Source: Paulinella micropora
Taxonomy: Eukaryota; Cercozoa; Imbricatea; Euglyphida; Paulinellidae
NCBI GenBank assembly: GCA_019918135.1
Contig: WBZZ01000143.1
Coordinates: forward strand, 1-27,875
Direction of reading: 5' to 3'
DNA length: 27,875 bases
Shown here: one piece after another, positions 8,015 to 16,579 of the stretch
How positions within the stretch are numbered: position 1 is the first letter of the stretch
Layout: every line of letters starts with the position of its first letter
Position numbers and translations under genes: made by a program
The notes under the pieces: model-generated
Told to the model about the DNA's origin: nothing
Databases searched by the model: none
Seen by the model: only the letters and a program-made list of their open reading frames with translations

Positions 8015-10155
8015 ATGTCACAGCGCCTCTTGGAACAGCTCCGCGCGTGGGCCACCGAGGCGCTGCAGGAGATACCGGTCCTGACTCGGTTGCACCTGCA
8101 GGTCTGGCGCCAGTACGAGGATAGCCAGCAGGCCGGTCAACTCGTGTCCCAGCTGGCGAGCCTGCTGTCCGCCCTGCAGGTAGTAGCCCAGGACGTGCTG
8201 CTGGTACAGGGGCCGGCCCCGGCCGACTGGGCAGCCCTGTCTAGTGTCTTCAGCATGCGCCTGCTGGGCCGAATGCACGAGTTTGCCGCCTGGTCGGCGC
8301 TCGTGAACGTCCACACGGCGCAGCTCAGGGCGGGGTTCGCTCGCTCCGCGAGGCGAGAACACCTAGCGCCCTTGTCCTGCCTCCTACCGAACGAAGACGT
8401 GCTGGACCCCGAGCGGGCCGTGGCGGCCCCTATCCAGCTCTTGTGCTCCCTGTGGTCCCGCACCCAGGAGGCGGGGAGATTCGGCGATTCGGAAGCGAGG
8501 AGATTCGGCGATTCGGCGGCCACGGCCAGCACCAGCGGCGTGGCCGAGGTCCTTCTCAGCGCGCAGGAGTCGTACGAGCGAGCGCTGTTCGACCAGGTGC
8601 TGGAGAAGGTCGCCCGACAGCTGCAGCTGCACAGCATGACCGGGGGGGGTAGCAGTACGCTGCTGGGCTTTGGGGACGTGGACGTGTCCTGGGAGGGGGT
8701 CCCGTCCCTGCGCGGCACCTGGCGCGTGCGCATGTTTGTGTACCCGGGTTTTCTGGTGCTGTGCCATGAAGCGAGCACCAAGGCTGTCACGGACAGGATC
8801 CCCTGGGGCTACCCGTTGCACCCGATCGCGCCGCGCCGGAGGGCCGCGGAGTGTCCCCCCCCCCGCGCCCTGCCGGCGGGCCTCAAGCTCGTGTACTACC
8901 AGCGGGAGCTCACGCTGCTCGGCCAACCGGAGCTGGACTGCATCCGCCTGAGGTCCAGCGCCGGGGGCCGGCCGACCGCGACCCTGGCCTTGCAGACCTA
9001 CCCCGCCAGCGGTGCGGAGGGGCCGCGGCGGCTGAACTCGCACTACGCTTGGTTAGCGTTGCTGCGCTCGACCGGCATGCGGGACTGTGCCGCCGGCGGG
9101 GGCCGGCCGTCCGTGACCGGCGGCGAACCGTCGTCCGCCGCCGCCCCCGCCGGCGAGCCGTCGCCCACCACCGCGCCCGCCCCGCCCACCGCCGGCGGCG
9201 AGCCGTTGTCTACGGCCGGCGGCCACCTGTCGTCTACGGCCGGCGGCGAGCCGTCGCCCACCGCCGGCCAGCCGTCGCCCACGACCGGCGGCGAGCCCGC
9301 ACCGCCCGCCGCGGCCGGCCGGCCGTCCACCGCCGCGCTCACACCACCTCCCCGGGCGTCCCCGCCGCCCGGGGAACTCCCTTCCCTGCCTCCCCGGACG
9401 TCCGCGCCCCCCGGCGCCCGCCGGCCGCCCCCGGTCACCCCGCCGGCCCCCGGCTCACTCCCCGCCGGCCGGCGCGCGCCCCCCGCCCGCCGGTGGCTCC
9501 GCCTGCCAGGCGGTCCGCCGGGGGGCCCACAGGGGGGCCCACAGGGGGGTCCACCGGGGGGGCCGCGTCCGAAGGCGTGCCCGCGGGACAGCCCGCCGCC
9601 GGCACGCCCTCCGGCACGCCCGCCGGCACGCCCGCCGGCACGCCCTCCGGCGGCCGGCGGGTGGCCCCGCGCCGCCCCCCTCCCTCCTCTTCCTCGTTGC
9701 CGCCCACGCCCCGGGCCCCCCCGCGCGGTTGGCGGCCCCGGCTCCCCGACGATCTCCCGGGCGTAGGGGGCGCGGCCGGCGAAGGCGGGGACGCCGGGCC
9801 GGGGACGGCAACGGGGGCCCCCTCCTCCGCCCCCCCGCCTTCGCACACCCCGGGCGCGCACGCCCGGAGCTCCTCGCACGGGGAGGAGCACGGGTCCCCG
9901 CCCGCCCCGCGCGGCCGCGCCGCCACGGACCCCGCCCTCGGGCAGCCGGCGCTACTCTTTACGGCCGAGGACCTCCGGCGGCAGTTCCAGTCGCTGGAGC
10001 ACGACCGCGTGCTCGCGCCACCCAAGACTCCGCGTGCGCTTCCCCCGCTCAGCCCGAACGCGATCGTCCGGCGCATGAGTTCGATGCGCTTGCTGGTGCA
10101 CAGCGACTCGGACCAGGAAAGGACAGACGGCAGCGACGACGAAGAGTTTTATTAG
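8015..10155 (+). CDS. Possible DH-PH (RhoGEF-like) protein with Pro-rich tail and acidic C-terminus
   Basis: ATG at 8015 opens MSQRLLEQLRAW. Residues 1-205 are all-helical with a DH-domain-like layout: helices around 45-65, an aromatic F..M...EFAAWSALVNVH block (79-100) and API QLLCSLWSR (138-149), resembling the 'PIQR' helix of Dbl-homology exchange factors. Residues about 220-352 look like a beta-rich PH-type module ending in YAWLALLRS. This DH-PH reading is by eye and weak. A 24-nt direct repeat (about 8477-8521) duplicates RFGDS. After about 9080 the protein is Pro/Ala/Thr-rich with repeats of GGEPS(P/S)T, and the frame moves by one base somewhere in 9150-9600. The other frame then gives a credible end: LLFTAEDLRRQFQSLEHDR and an acidic DSDQERTDGSDDEEFY tail with TAG at 10155. 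If real, it could act on host small GTPases. Confidence 0.5.
9118..9300 (+). repeat. Short GC-rich tandem repeats inside the Pro-rich region
   Basis: Units related to CGGCCGGCGGCGAGCCGTC recur about seven times. A second block near 9600-9655 repeats GCCGGCACGCCC, and a third near 9519-9565 repeats CAGGGGGGCCCA. These low-complexity blocks are where the reading frame of the gene changes. Confidence 0.7.
10148..10153 (-). terminator. Poly(A) signal AATAAA for the minus-strand gene
   Basis: Reads AATAAA on the minus strand, 60 bases beyond the minus-gene stop at 10214. It overlaps the last codons (TTTTATTAG) of the convergent plus-strand gene, so the two 3' ends overlap. Confidence 0.6.
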
Positions 10156-10213
10156 GTTCGGCCCGGCCTGCCCCCTCCCCCCTGAGGGCCCGGGCCGGGC
10201 CTCTGCTGTCTCT

Positions 10214-11288
10214 TCATTTCCAGCCTGCTCTGGTCCAGGTAGTACAGCGAACACGCACCCCCCCTGGCTGCGCCACGTGGTGCACCCGCCAGCCCAACTG
10301 CTCGAGGCAGGGCTTCACGACGGCACCCACCAGCCCGGTCCAGACGTCCGCGGGCGGCGCGAGCACGGCGCTGCCCAGGTAGTCCACCGGCCGGCCGGCC
10401 GCGTCCGTGCGCAGCAGGGACCCCTGCAACAGCCTCTCGGGCGAAACGCGCACTAGGCCGGACGCACAATACCCGAGCCAGCGGACGCTGAGGTCGCGGA
10501 GGCACAGCACACAGGGGCGCGGGGGCCTGTTCAGGATAGAGCGCAGGCAATGCATGGCGGTGCGCATGTTCTTGACGTACACCCCCACGTCCTTCCAGGC
10601 CCGCTCCAGGCACAGGAGCCTAGCGGGCAGGGGGGTGGTGTGGAGCCTGTTCTTGAGCACGAAATCTTCGTATTGTGAATACAAGCAGAGCTCGGCCTCG
10701 GACAGGCTGCGCAGCAGCGGCGTGGAGCCGGGCAGCGAGCCAGGCGTGGAGCCGGGCAGGGAGCCAGCGTGCCGCCGGGCGCACCGTGGGCCGGGGGAGT
10801 GGCCACGCCGTTCTCACGGCCAGGCAACGCGCCCCCAAGCCGCACTCTCCTTCTGGCAGGCGCGCGAGGCGCAGGTTGCCCGTCTCCACGGCCGCGCTGA
10901 CGGTGGGGAGGTAGCGCAGGGGCTCGCGGGCTACGCACTCGTAGGACACCAAGGCCGCGGCCCCCGAAGCCTTGGCGCCGGCGCTCATGTGCGTCGCCAG
11001 CCCGTGCAGGCCGCCCGTGACATACCACGAGGGCGGGCTCAGCCAGGCTAGGCAGTCTAGCGCCCCTCGCAGGTCCTCCGTCAGGCTGCTGAGCTGCCGA
11101 GGCCCGCTCGGGGGTCTGGCGCCGGCCGTGGCTGCCGCCCCCGCGGCCCGGGGGACCGCGCCGCCCGGGCCCCAGCCGGCCGAGCAAGGCCAACCGCCCT
11201 CACTGTCGTCGTCGCACCCCCGGCGGGCGTCCGGCCGCCGGCCCGGCGCGGCCCCGGCCGCCGAAAGGGTGCCCCTGTCCGCCTGCAT
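10214..11288 (-). CDS. Unknown protein, minus strand, one frame change
   Basis: ATG at 11288 begins MQADRGTLSAAG. The first part contains QLSSLTEDLRGALDCLAWL and LVSYECVAREPLRYLPTVSA, helix-forming and non-repetitive. The frame changes between about 10860 and 10700, in Gly/Pro-rich DNA with a repeated GSLPGSTP motif. The downstream frame reads LLRSLSEAELCLYSQYEDF and continues to TGA at 10214. A C7 run at about 10258-10264 makes the last 15 residues uncertain. The Cys-rich stretch PRPCVLCLRDLSVRW is notable, but I recognise no family. It is divergent from the coiled-coil gene at 11592 (303-bp spacer) and convergent with the DH-PH-like gene. Clear coding character on both sides of the break supports one broken gene or a sequence error. 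Confidence 0.5.
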
Positions 11289-11325
11289 ACAGCCCACGGG
11301 GTAGTGGCGGTCCCGTGCCCCCCTG

Positions 11326-11338
11326 CCCCCCCCCCCCC
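11326..11338. repeat. C13 homopolymer in a divergent spacer
   Basis: A 13-base C run between the divergent starts at 11288 (minus) and 11592 (plus); a C9 run follows near 11441. It belongs to a set of long G/C runs confined to spacers of the island. Confidence 0.8.
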
Positions 11339-11591
11339 GGGGGCTCAGCCCGGCGAGGGGATGGGACGCGGCGCGGCCGTCCCCGGCCGCCGCCCGGCCG
11401 CGGGGTGGCCGGCCCCTCCCTCTCCCACCGCCCAGCCCCCCCCCCCCCTGCCAGTGGCCCGGGTGCCCGCCGGGCGCGCCCGGGCCACCCGCTGCTTTTC
11501 TTCTCCCCCTCTCACCCCCTCCCCTTCCCGGGCTTCCGCCTGCAGAAGTCCTGCCGCCCCCCCCCTCCCCCTTCCACTCGACCGTAGCGGC

Positions 11592-12884
11592 ATGACCTCG
11601 GCGCAGGTGACGGCGGTCCGCCCCGCCAGGCACGCGACTGCCGTGGAGTCGCAGTTCCGGCAAAACCATGACGGCCGGCTGCTGGGCAGGTACAGGCCCG
11701 CGCCGACCGAGGGCTGGAAGCCCTGGCAACGCGCCTGTAGCTTCTGTCACCTCAAGTACAAGGTGTTCCGGCGCGCGGGGCAGGCCGGCATCTGCCACCG
11801 GCACGGCCCGCGCGGGTCGGAGCCCAGCCACACCGAAAGACAATACCAGGCCCTGCTACAACTGCAGTGCTGGGCGGCGGACGTGCGACGGGGGGCTCGC
11901 GCCCGGGAGCTCGAGGCCGTGCGCGCCCTGTCAATGCAAGGCCTGGAGGCGGCGCAGTCGTACCGGGCGTACGCCCGGCGGGTGCTGGACCAGTACCGGC
12001 GGCTGGAGCAAGAGGTGCAAGACGCGCGGACCGCACTAGACGCTGAGCGGACGTCTCGCCGCGTGGTGGAGACCTGCACGCTAGCCGTCCTGCGCGCGCG
12101 CGGCTTCCGGCCGGCGGAGGACCACGCGACGACGCCCCCCGCCGGCGGTCCAGAGGACGACGGGGAGGCTGCGCTGGCCGGGGCTCGCCAGGACAGCCAG
12201 CGGTGGCAGCAGTTGGCCGTTTCGGCGACGGCGCGGTTGGACCAGGCCGCGTGCCGGCTGGCGCAGGTGCAGCAGGAAGCCGCGGGCGCGGCCACCCGGC
12301 TGGCGCGGGCGGAGCAGGAGCGGGCGACTGAGGAGAAGAGGGCCCGGGACGCCGAGGCCCGGCTGGCGCGGGCGGAGCAGGAGCGGGCGGCTGGGGAGAA
12401 GAGGGCCCGGGACGCCGAGGCCCGGCTGGCGCGGGCGGAGCAGGAGCGGGCGACTGAGGAGAAGAGGGCCCGGGACGCCGAGGCCCGGCTGGCGCGGACG
12501 GAGCAGGAGCGGGCGGCTGGGAAGAAGAGGGCCCGGGACGCCGAGGCCCGGCTGGCAGAAGTGCAACAGGAGGGCCAGCGGAAGCGGCGGGCGGTGGCGG
12601 GCTCGGCCGCCCGGCTGGCGCGGGAAGAGCAGGAGCGCGCGAGTTGGGAGAAGAGGGCCCGGGACGCCGAGGGCCGGCTCGCGCAGATCGAACATGTACA
12701 GCAGGCCTTCGCGCGTGTCTGGAACCAGCACCAGCACTTGAGTGCGCGGCTGCCGCCGCCACCCGGCCCAGGGGGGGCCGGGCCAGGGAACGGGGACGGG
12801 AGGAACCAAGGGACAGGAGAGAGTGCAGCACGCACACCGCGGCAATCTCTCACAGCACTACCGACAGCGGGTCCGCCACCATAG
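11592..12884 (+). CDS. CxxC-CxxH zinc-motif coiled-coil protein with 21-residue repeats
   Basis: 430 residues from ATG 11592; the frame is open upstream, but that part is Pro/Arg low complexity. A zinc-ribbon-like motif C49-x2-C52...C68-x2-H71 (ACSFCHLKY...ICHRH) lies near the N-terminus. Residues from about 80 onward are strongly helical. From 12298 the gene carries 63-nt tandem repeats coding for A-R-L-A-R-A-E-Q-E-R-A-(T/A)-(E/G)-E-K-R-A-R-D-A-E, three heptads each: four near-perfect copies, one diverged and one further copy to about 12680. Copies alternate (1=3, 2=4), so a 126-nt pair was itself duplicated. The C-terminus is Pro/Gly-rich. The frame is intact. This is probably an elongated, dimerising nucleic-acid- or protein-binding factor; no homologue is recognised. 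Confidence 0.65.
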   Translation: MTSAQVTAVRPARHATAVESQFRQNHDGRLLGRYRPAPTEGWKPWQRACSFCHLKYKVFRRAGQAGICHRHGPRGSEPSHTERQYQALLQLQCWAADVRRGARARELEAVRALSMQGLEAAQSYRAYARRVLDQYRRLEQEVQDARTALDAERTSRRVVETCTLAVLRARGFRPAEDHATTPPAGGPEDDGEAALAGARQDSQRWQQLAVSATARLDQAACRLAQVQQEAAGAATRLARAEQERATEEKRARDAEARLARAEQERAAGEKRARDAEARLARAEQERATEEKRARDAEARLARTEQERAAGKKRARDAEARLAEVQQEGQRKRRAVAGSAARLAREEQERASWEKRARDAEGRLAQIEHVQQAFARVWNQHQHLSARLPPPPGPGGAGPGNGDGRNQGTGESAARTPRQSLTALPTAGPPP

Positions 12885-12921
12885 TCTAAGCCAGGAAGGC
12901 GGGTGCAGGTACAGGGCAAAT

Positions 12922-12927
12922 TTTATT
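12922..12927 (-). terminator. Poly(A) signal AATAAA, minus strand
   Basis: AATAAA on the minus strand, 61 bases past the stop of the small minus ORF at 12988-13092. It supports a minus-strand transcript ending in the gap between the coiled-coil and membrane-protein genes. Confidence 0.5.
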
Positions 12928-12987
12928 GAAACACGCTCGGCAGGACCCTCTCTTTTCTCCTCCTGTGCTTTGCCCCTGTTGGCGTGG

Positions 12988-13092
12988 CTAAACTAGGGCA
13001 GGGGCGGCAGCGGCCCGGATGACTGTTTTCTCTTCCAACTTTCTCTTCTTGCTCGGGTACAACGTGTCGTCCGCTACGACAACAGTCTGCAT
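12988..13092 (-). CDS. 34-residue ORF or last exon with an SV40-type NLS
   Basis: ATG at 13092 is preceded by CCCACC (good Kozak context) and the ORF ends with TAG at 12988. It encodes a short polypeptide with the basic cluster SKKRKLEEK, a classical monopartite nuclear-localisation pattern, and an Ala-rich end. A correctly placed AATAAA follows downstream. It lies antisense to the 5' part of the membrane-protein gene. It could be a micro-gene or the terminal exon of a spliced minus-strand transcript whose other exons I cannot locate. Confidence 0.35.
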   Translation of the reverse strand: MQTVVVADDTLYPSKKRKLEEKTVIRAAAAPALV

Positions 13093-13103
13093 GGTGGGCC
13101 GCT

Positions 13104-14477
13104 GTGGCTTCCTTCGCCTTTGCCAGCGGCTTAGCCTGGCTGTCGTGCCTGCAGCTGATGCTGGGCAGCAGAGCCCGCCGCTGGCGTGCGGCGGGCTCGT
13201 TTGCGCTGCCGCGCCTCTGCCTGTGGAACCTGGCCCACGCGATCGCGCTCGTGCCCTGGTGCGAACCGGGCGTGGGGCCGGCGTGGACGTACCGGGACGC
13301 GCTGCTGCCGCTGGCCTGGCACGTCTGGCTCGAATGCCTGGAACGCTACCCCACCGGCCTGGCTTACTTTGGCCACGACGACGAAGCACCCCCCGCCGGC
13401 CCCCGGGCCCTGCGCCTGGCGCTGTGTGTCGTGTGCACGGGGGCCTCCCTCGCCACGAGGCTGGGCTGGCCAGCGGGCGCCTTTCTGTTGCCAGCCCAGC
13501 TCTACGGCGGCCGGCTGTGGCTCCGCGCCTACCTGCGAACACGCCAACTCGCGCTGGTGCTGGCCAACCGCCGCCGGCGGGCCAGGGCCCCACCCGGCGC
13601 CAAGGAGGAGGCCCACCCCGGCGCCGAGCGGCTGGCGACCATGTCGTCACGGATCCACTGCCTGTTGTGGGTAACGGGGCTGGCCGCCGCACTCTGCGCG
13701 GCCTACTTGGCGGCGTGGCTGCGGCTCTCTCCTTTGCTGGCACTCCGCTTGCCCCCGGCGGCCCGGCCGTCGCGGTGGGCTTTCGCGCTGGGCCTCCTCG
13801 CCGCCCTCGGACCGGCCGTCTGGGCTCACCTAGTGGCCGTGCAGGCGTGGCAGGCGTCGTCTCGCGGCGCCCCCCGGACGACCCCCGGCCTCCCCCCCAC
13901 CGTAGACAAGGACCGTGTTCCCGGCGCCGGACAGGTGCCGGCCTCGGAGGAAACGGAGCGGAAAGGGGGCCGGGCGGCTAGCGACGCGGGCTGTCCTGTA
14001 CCCCCCCTGACGGTGTCCAGCGCTACTGCACCGGGCCGGGCAGCCGAGCCACAGCCCAGCCAGAGCCTGGCGGCGGCCACCCACGCTAGGCTCCCGCTAG
14101 GCTCCGCCGCCGGCGCCGGGCTGCCCGCCAGCCCCCCGCCGCGTCTGTCTGTCCCCGGGCCCGGTGCTCTTCGGAGCGCGCCCCCTACGGACTCGCAGAA
14201 GCTGCGGGCGCTCATCGAGTACTACGGCACCACCCCGCTCACGGTCTACCGCCAGCTCGACCCCGTTCCCCCGGGGGACGAGGAGTCTCCCCCCTTGGGC
14301 TGGGTGCCGACCCGCATGCGCCCCCGGCTACGAACCTTACCGGACCACCTCTCCCGCTCGCCGCACAGCCACGCCCGGGGAGAAGAAGAAGGGGCCGAGG
14401 GGGCTGTCCTGTCCATCGTCCGGAGTAGACCGAGCTCGCCGGCGCGGGCCGAGGAGCCGACGGCCCACCCTGCTTGA
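13104..14477 (+). CDS. Multi-pass membrane protein, GPCR-like topology
   Basis: The frame is open from 13023 but has no upstream ATG; the coordinates start at a GTG, and the first ATG in frame is internal (about 13158), so the true start is unknown (frameshift or upstream exon). Hydrophobic segments from residue 2: ASFAFASGLAWLSCLQL, a second ending AHAIALVPW, a third ending LECLERY, then LALCVVCTGASLATRL and GAFLLPAQLYGGRLWL, a basic loop with RRRRAR, and two more (LLWVTGLAAALCAAYLAAW, WAFALGLLAALGPAVW). That makes seven, with E-R-Y at the end of the third, a long basic loop between five and six, and a ~200-residue Ser/Pro-rich tail, matching GPCR topology. CWxP and NPxxY are absent. Viral GPCRs are known from herpesviruses and poxviruses; the assignment here is topological only. 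Confidence 0.5.
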   Translation: MASFAFASGLAWLSCLQLMLGSRARRWRAAGSFALPRLCLWNLAHAIALVPWCEPGVGPAWTYRDALLPLAWHVWLECLERYPTGLAYFGHDDEAPPAGPRALRLALCVVCTGASLATRLGWPAGAFLLPAQLYGGRLWLRAYLRTRQLALVLANRRRRARAPPGAKEEAHPGAERLATMSSRIHCLLWVTGLAAALCAAYLAAWLRLSPLLALRLPPAARPSRWAFALGLLAALGPAVWAHLVAVQAWQASSRGAPRTTPGLPPTVDKDRVPGAGQVPASEETERKGGRAASDAGCPVPPLTVSSATAPGRAAEPQPSQSLAAATHARLPLGSAAGAGLPASPPPRLSVPGPGALRSAPPTDSQKLRALIEYYGTTPLTVYRQLDPVPPGDEESPPLGWVPTRMRPRLRTLPDHLSRSPHSHARGEEEGAEGAVLSIVRSRPSSPARAEEPTAHPA

Positions 14478-14509
14478 CGACGGGGGGACGGCAAGGAAGG
14501 GAGCGTACT

Positions 14510-14642
14510 CCCCCCCCCCCCCCCCCCCCAGCGACGGGTGCCAGGCCAGGGCGGCAGCCGCCGACGGGACGTCGTCGCTCCCCCAGGCCTACCACGTCTC
14601 CCCGGCCGGCCGGCCGGGGGTTGGCCCCCCCCCCCCCCCCCC
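14510..14642. repeat. C20 and C18 homopolymers upstream of the C2H2 gene
   Basis: C20 at 14510-14529 and C18 at 14625-14642, about 180-310 bases before the C2H2 start. The spacer 14478-14819 has no credible ORF. Run lengths may be imprecise because such runs are error-prone in sequencing. Confidence 0.85.
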
Positions 14643-14819
14643 GCGGGAGTGGGGCAGGGAGGGGGTCGGCCCCCCCCCGCACGGGGGGTCAGGCGTCCGC
14701 GCGCGGGCGTGGGGGGAGGAGGAGGCGGTGCTGCCTGTCCTGGCAGAGGTCAGGCTCCACACACAACCAGAGGCCAGACATATTACAAACAGCGTCTCGC
14801 CCCGGCCTCTCTCTCCCTG

Positions 14820-15602
14820 ATGCTGGCTAACGTGTTCGGCGCGCCGGCCCCTCCCTCCTTGCTGCTGGCTAACGTGTTCGGCGCGCCGCCCCCTCCATCC
14901 TGGCTGCTGGCTAACGTGTTCGCAGCCCCGGCCCCTCCCCCCTGGCTGCTGGCTAACGCGTCCGCAGCGCCGGCCTCGAAGGCCGCCTGGTGCACCGTGT
15001 GCGATAAAAGCTTTGCTAGCAAGTCAGGCCTGAAACTCCACCAGCTGATCCATGAGAACAAGCGCCCGTGGCGCTGCGGCCATTGTGACAGAGCCTTTCG
15101 GCAAAAGGTGGCGTTACAGAGCCACGAGCGCCTGCACACACGCGAGGCCCCTTACCGCTGCGACCGGCCGGGCTGCTCGCGAGCCTGTAAGTCCCCCCAG
15201 GCCTTGAAGTCCCACCTGGAGACGGAACACAAGGTGTGCGCCGGCCGGCGGAGCCGGCGAGCCAAGCCCTTAGTGTGCCCGGACTGCCACAAGAGTTTCT
15301 GTTCTGCCGTGGCTTGCGAGAGGCACCGGCGGCACCCACGGGTGAAGTGCGGTCGGGGCCTCACCAAGGACGTGTGGGTGACGGGCGCCTGCCACCTGCT
15401 CGCTGAACTGAACTGCAAGGCCTGCCACAAATCTTTCCCTAGCCCCAGGGCCCTCCACCTGCATTTCCGAGACGTGCACTGTATCTACTTGGCCCCGCAG
15501 CCCGGCACCCGCGCTAGCGGCCACGTCCGCGCCCGGCCGCCCGAGGAGGGATCATCGTCCTCCTCGGCCGACCACGCCTGTTTTCCGCGCTTGGTTTTCT
15601 GA
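14820..15602 (+). CDS. C2H2 zinc-finger protein with N-terminal LLANVF repeats
   Basis: 260 residues from ATG 14820, intact. Residues 1-57 are four 14-residue repeats of the type LLANVFGAP.PPSW, encoded by 42-nt tandem units. Then come five fingers: CTVC-x12-H-x3-H, CGHC-x12-H-x3-H, C-x4-C-x12-H-x4-H, CPDC-x12-H-x2-H (shortened, perhaps weak) and CKAC-x12-H-x4-H. The classical HTREAPYRC-type linker is present between fingers 2 and 3. This is a sequence-specific DNA-binding protein by family knowledge, probably a transcriptional regulator. The C-terminus is Ser/Glu-rich. The poly(A) signal overlaps the stop codon. ORF extension upstream to a GTG is low complexity and not preferred. Confidence 0.8.
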   Translation: MLANVFGAPAPPSLLLANVFGAPPPPSWLLANVFAAPAPPPWLLANASAAPASKAAWCTVCDKSFASKSGLKLHQLIHENKRPWRCGHCDRAFRQKVALQSHERLHTREAPYRCDRPGCSRACKSPQALKSHLETEHKVCAGRRSRRAKPLVCPDCHKSFCSAVACERHRRHPRVKCGRGLTKDVWVTGACHLLAELNCKACHKSFPSPRALHLHFRDVHCIYLAPQPGTRASGHVRARPPEEGSSSSSADHACFPRLVF

Positions 15603-15607
15603 ATAAA
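15602..15607 (+). terminator. AATAAA overlapping the C2H2 stop codon
   Basis: The sequence TGAATAAA combines the TGA stop (15600-15602) with the poly(A) signal, giving a near-zero 3' UTR before the signal. Confidence 0.65.
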
Positions 15608-15692
15608 GCAAGACTGGGCCGCTGCCAGCAGACTGCAAAGGGGAAGCCCCCCCCCGGCCCCGACCCCGGCCAGAGCCAGGCGCTCAGGAAGA

Positions 15693-16136
15693 TTGACGTG
15701 TGCACTAGGGAGAGGCCAAGCCCCCGGGCCCGGCCGGCCGGGGGGGGGGGGGGGAGAGGAGGCGTCTTCTTCCCCCGGCGCAGCAGGCCCGCCGGAGCTA
15801 TTGCCAGAGCTGGTGCTTTCCCGGGGCCAGGCGTACCCACCCGGTAGCCGACAAGAGATACTAAAGCTTAGCGAGATGCTAGAGCTCAGCGGTGACAACG
15901 CCCACTGCTTTGCCTTTGCTGGGCCCCCAGCCATCCCCGTCCACACGCTGACCTTGCACAACCTGGCCTTCCGCGCGCTGAGTCCGCTGGGTCTGCAGAA
16001 TGGGGCGCGGGAGGACCACGATTCCGAGAACGACGACGACGGGCTTGTGGACGCGGGGGCGCCGGGCTCTCTTTGCCAGGCAGACCTGCCGGGGGGGGGC
16101 GGGCTCTCTTCCGACGACGTGCGATTTCGCCCCTAG
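15693..16136 (+). CDS. Small acidic protein of unknown function, start uncertain
   Basis: The frame is open from a TTG at 15693 to TAG at 16136; the first ATG is at 15876 (86 residues). A G15 run at 15740-15754 lies inside the open frame, so the 5' part is uncertain. The coherent part reads from LPELVLSRGQAYPP through LKLSEMLELSGDNAHCF and IPVHTLTLHNLAFRALSPL, then an acidic stretch EDHDSENDDDGLVDAG and a C-terminus LSSDDVRFRP. It lies between the C2H2 and ATPase genes on the same strand. I recognise no family. Confidence 0.4.
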   Translation: MTCALGRGQAPGPGRPGGGGGEEASSSPGAAGPPELLPELVLSRGQAYPPGSRQEILKLSEMLELSGDNAHCFAFAGPPAIPVHTLTLHNLAFRALSPLGLQNGAREDHDSENDDDGLVDAGAPGSLCQADLPGGGGLSSDDVRFRP

Positions 16137-16579
16137 GGGCCAAAATGGATTTTTTACCCCACTCTTTTCTCGCGACCGAGTACAAACCTGGGAAGGCACA
16201 CCACCGAGAGAGTCGGTCTTTCTTCGCGGAAGGGGGGAGAGCCCCTTCCTCTCCCCCCTTCCCGGCGGGCCCGCCGGCCGCCCCCGCCCCGGTGGGAGGG
16301 CTGGCCGCGGGGCGGCACGCGGGGCCGCCGGGCGGTGGGCGGCCGCAGGGAGGGGGGGCCGCGCGCGTGCCGGGGGGGGGGGGGGGGGGGGGCAGGGGGA
16401 CCACCCCGGCAGAACCCGTGCCGCCCCCCCCCCCGGCCGGGCCCGCCCCCCCCCCCCCCTTTTCTCTCCGCCCGTGCCGGCGCCAGGGCGGCGCGTGGGT
16501 GTGGGTGTGGGTGACCCACGCGCGCGGGACCGGGCGTGGCCGCCGGGCCAGGCCGTCGTCGTAGCAGAATCGGTCCGCC
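16137..16579. other. Spacer/leader upstream of the large ATPase with a G21 run
   Basis: 443 bases with a G21 run at 16372-16392, C-rich runs around 16424-16460 and a GTGGGT repeat at 16496-16513. Large ORFs crossing it in other frames are shadows of the ATPase. It probably contains the promoter; no TATA box is obvious. Confidence 0.5.

Noticed and set aside
13019..13981. 320-codon plus ORF from an ATG at 13019
   Set aside because: Only its first ~35 residues look protein-like; the rest is Pro/Arg/Ala shadow of the membrane-protein frame. A link of its first part to that gene by a frameshift is possible but unsupported.
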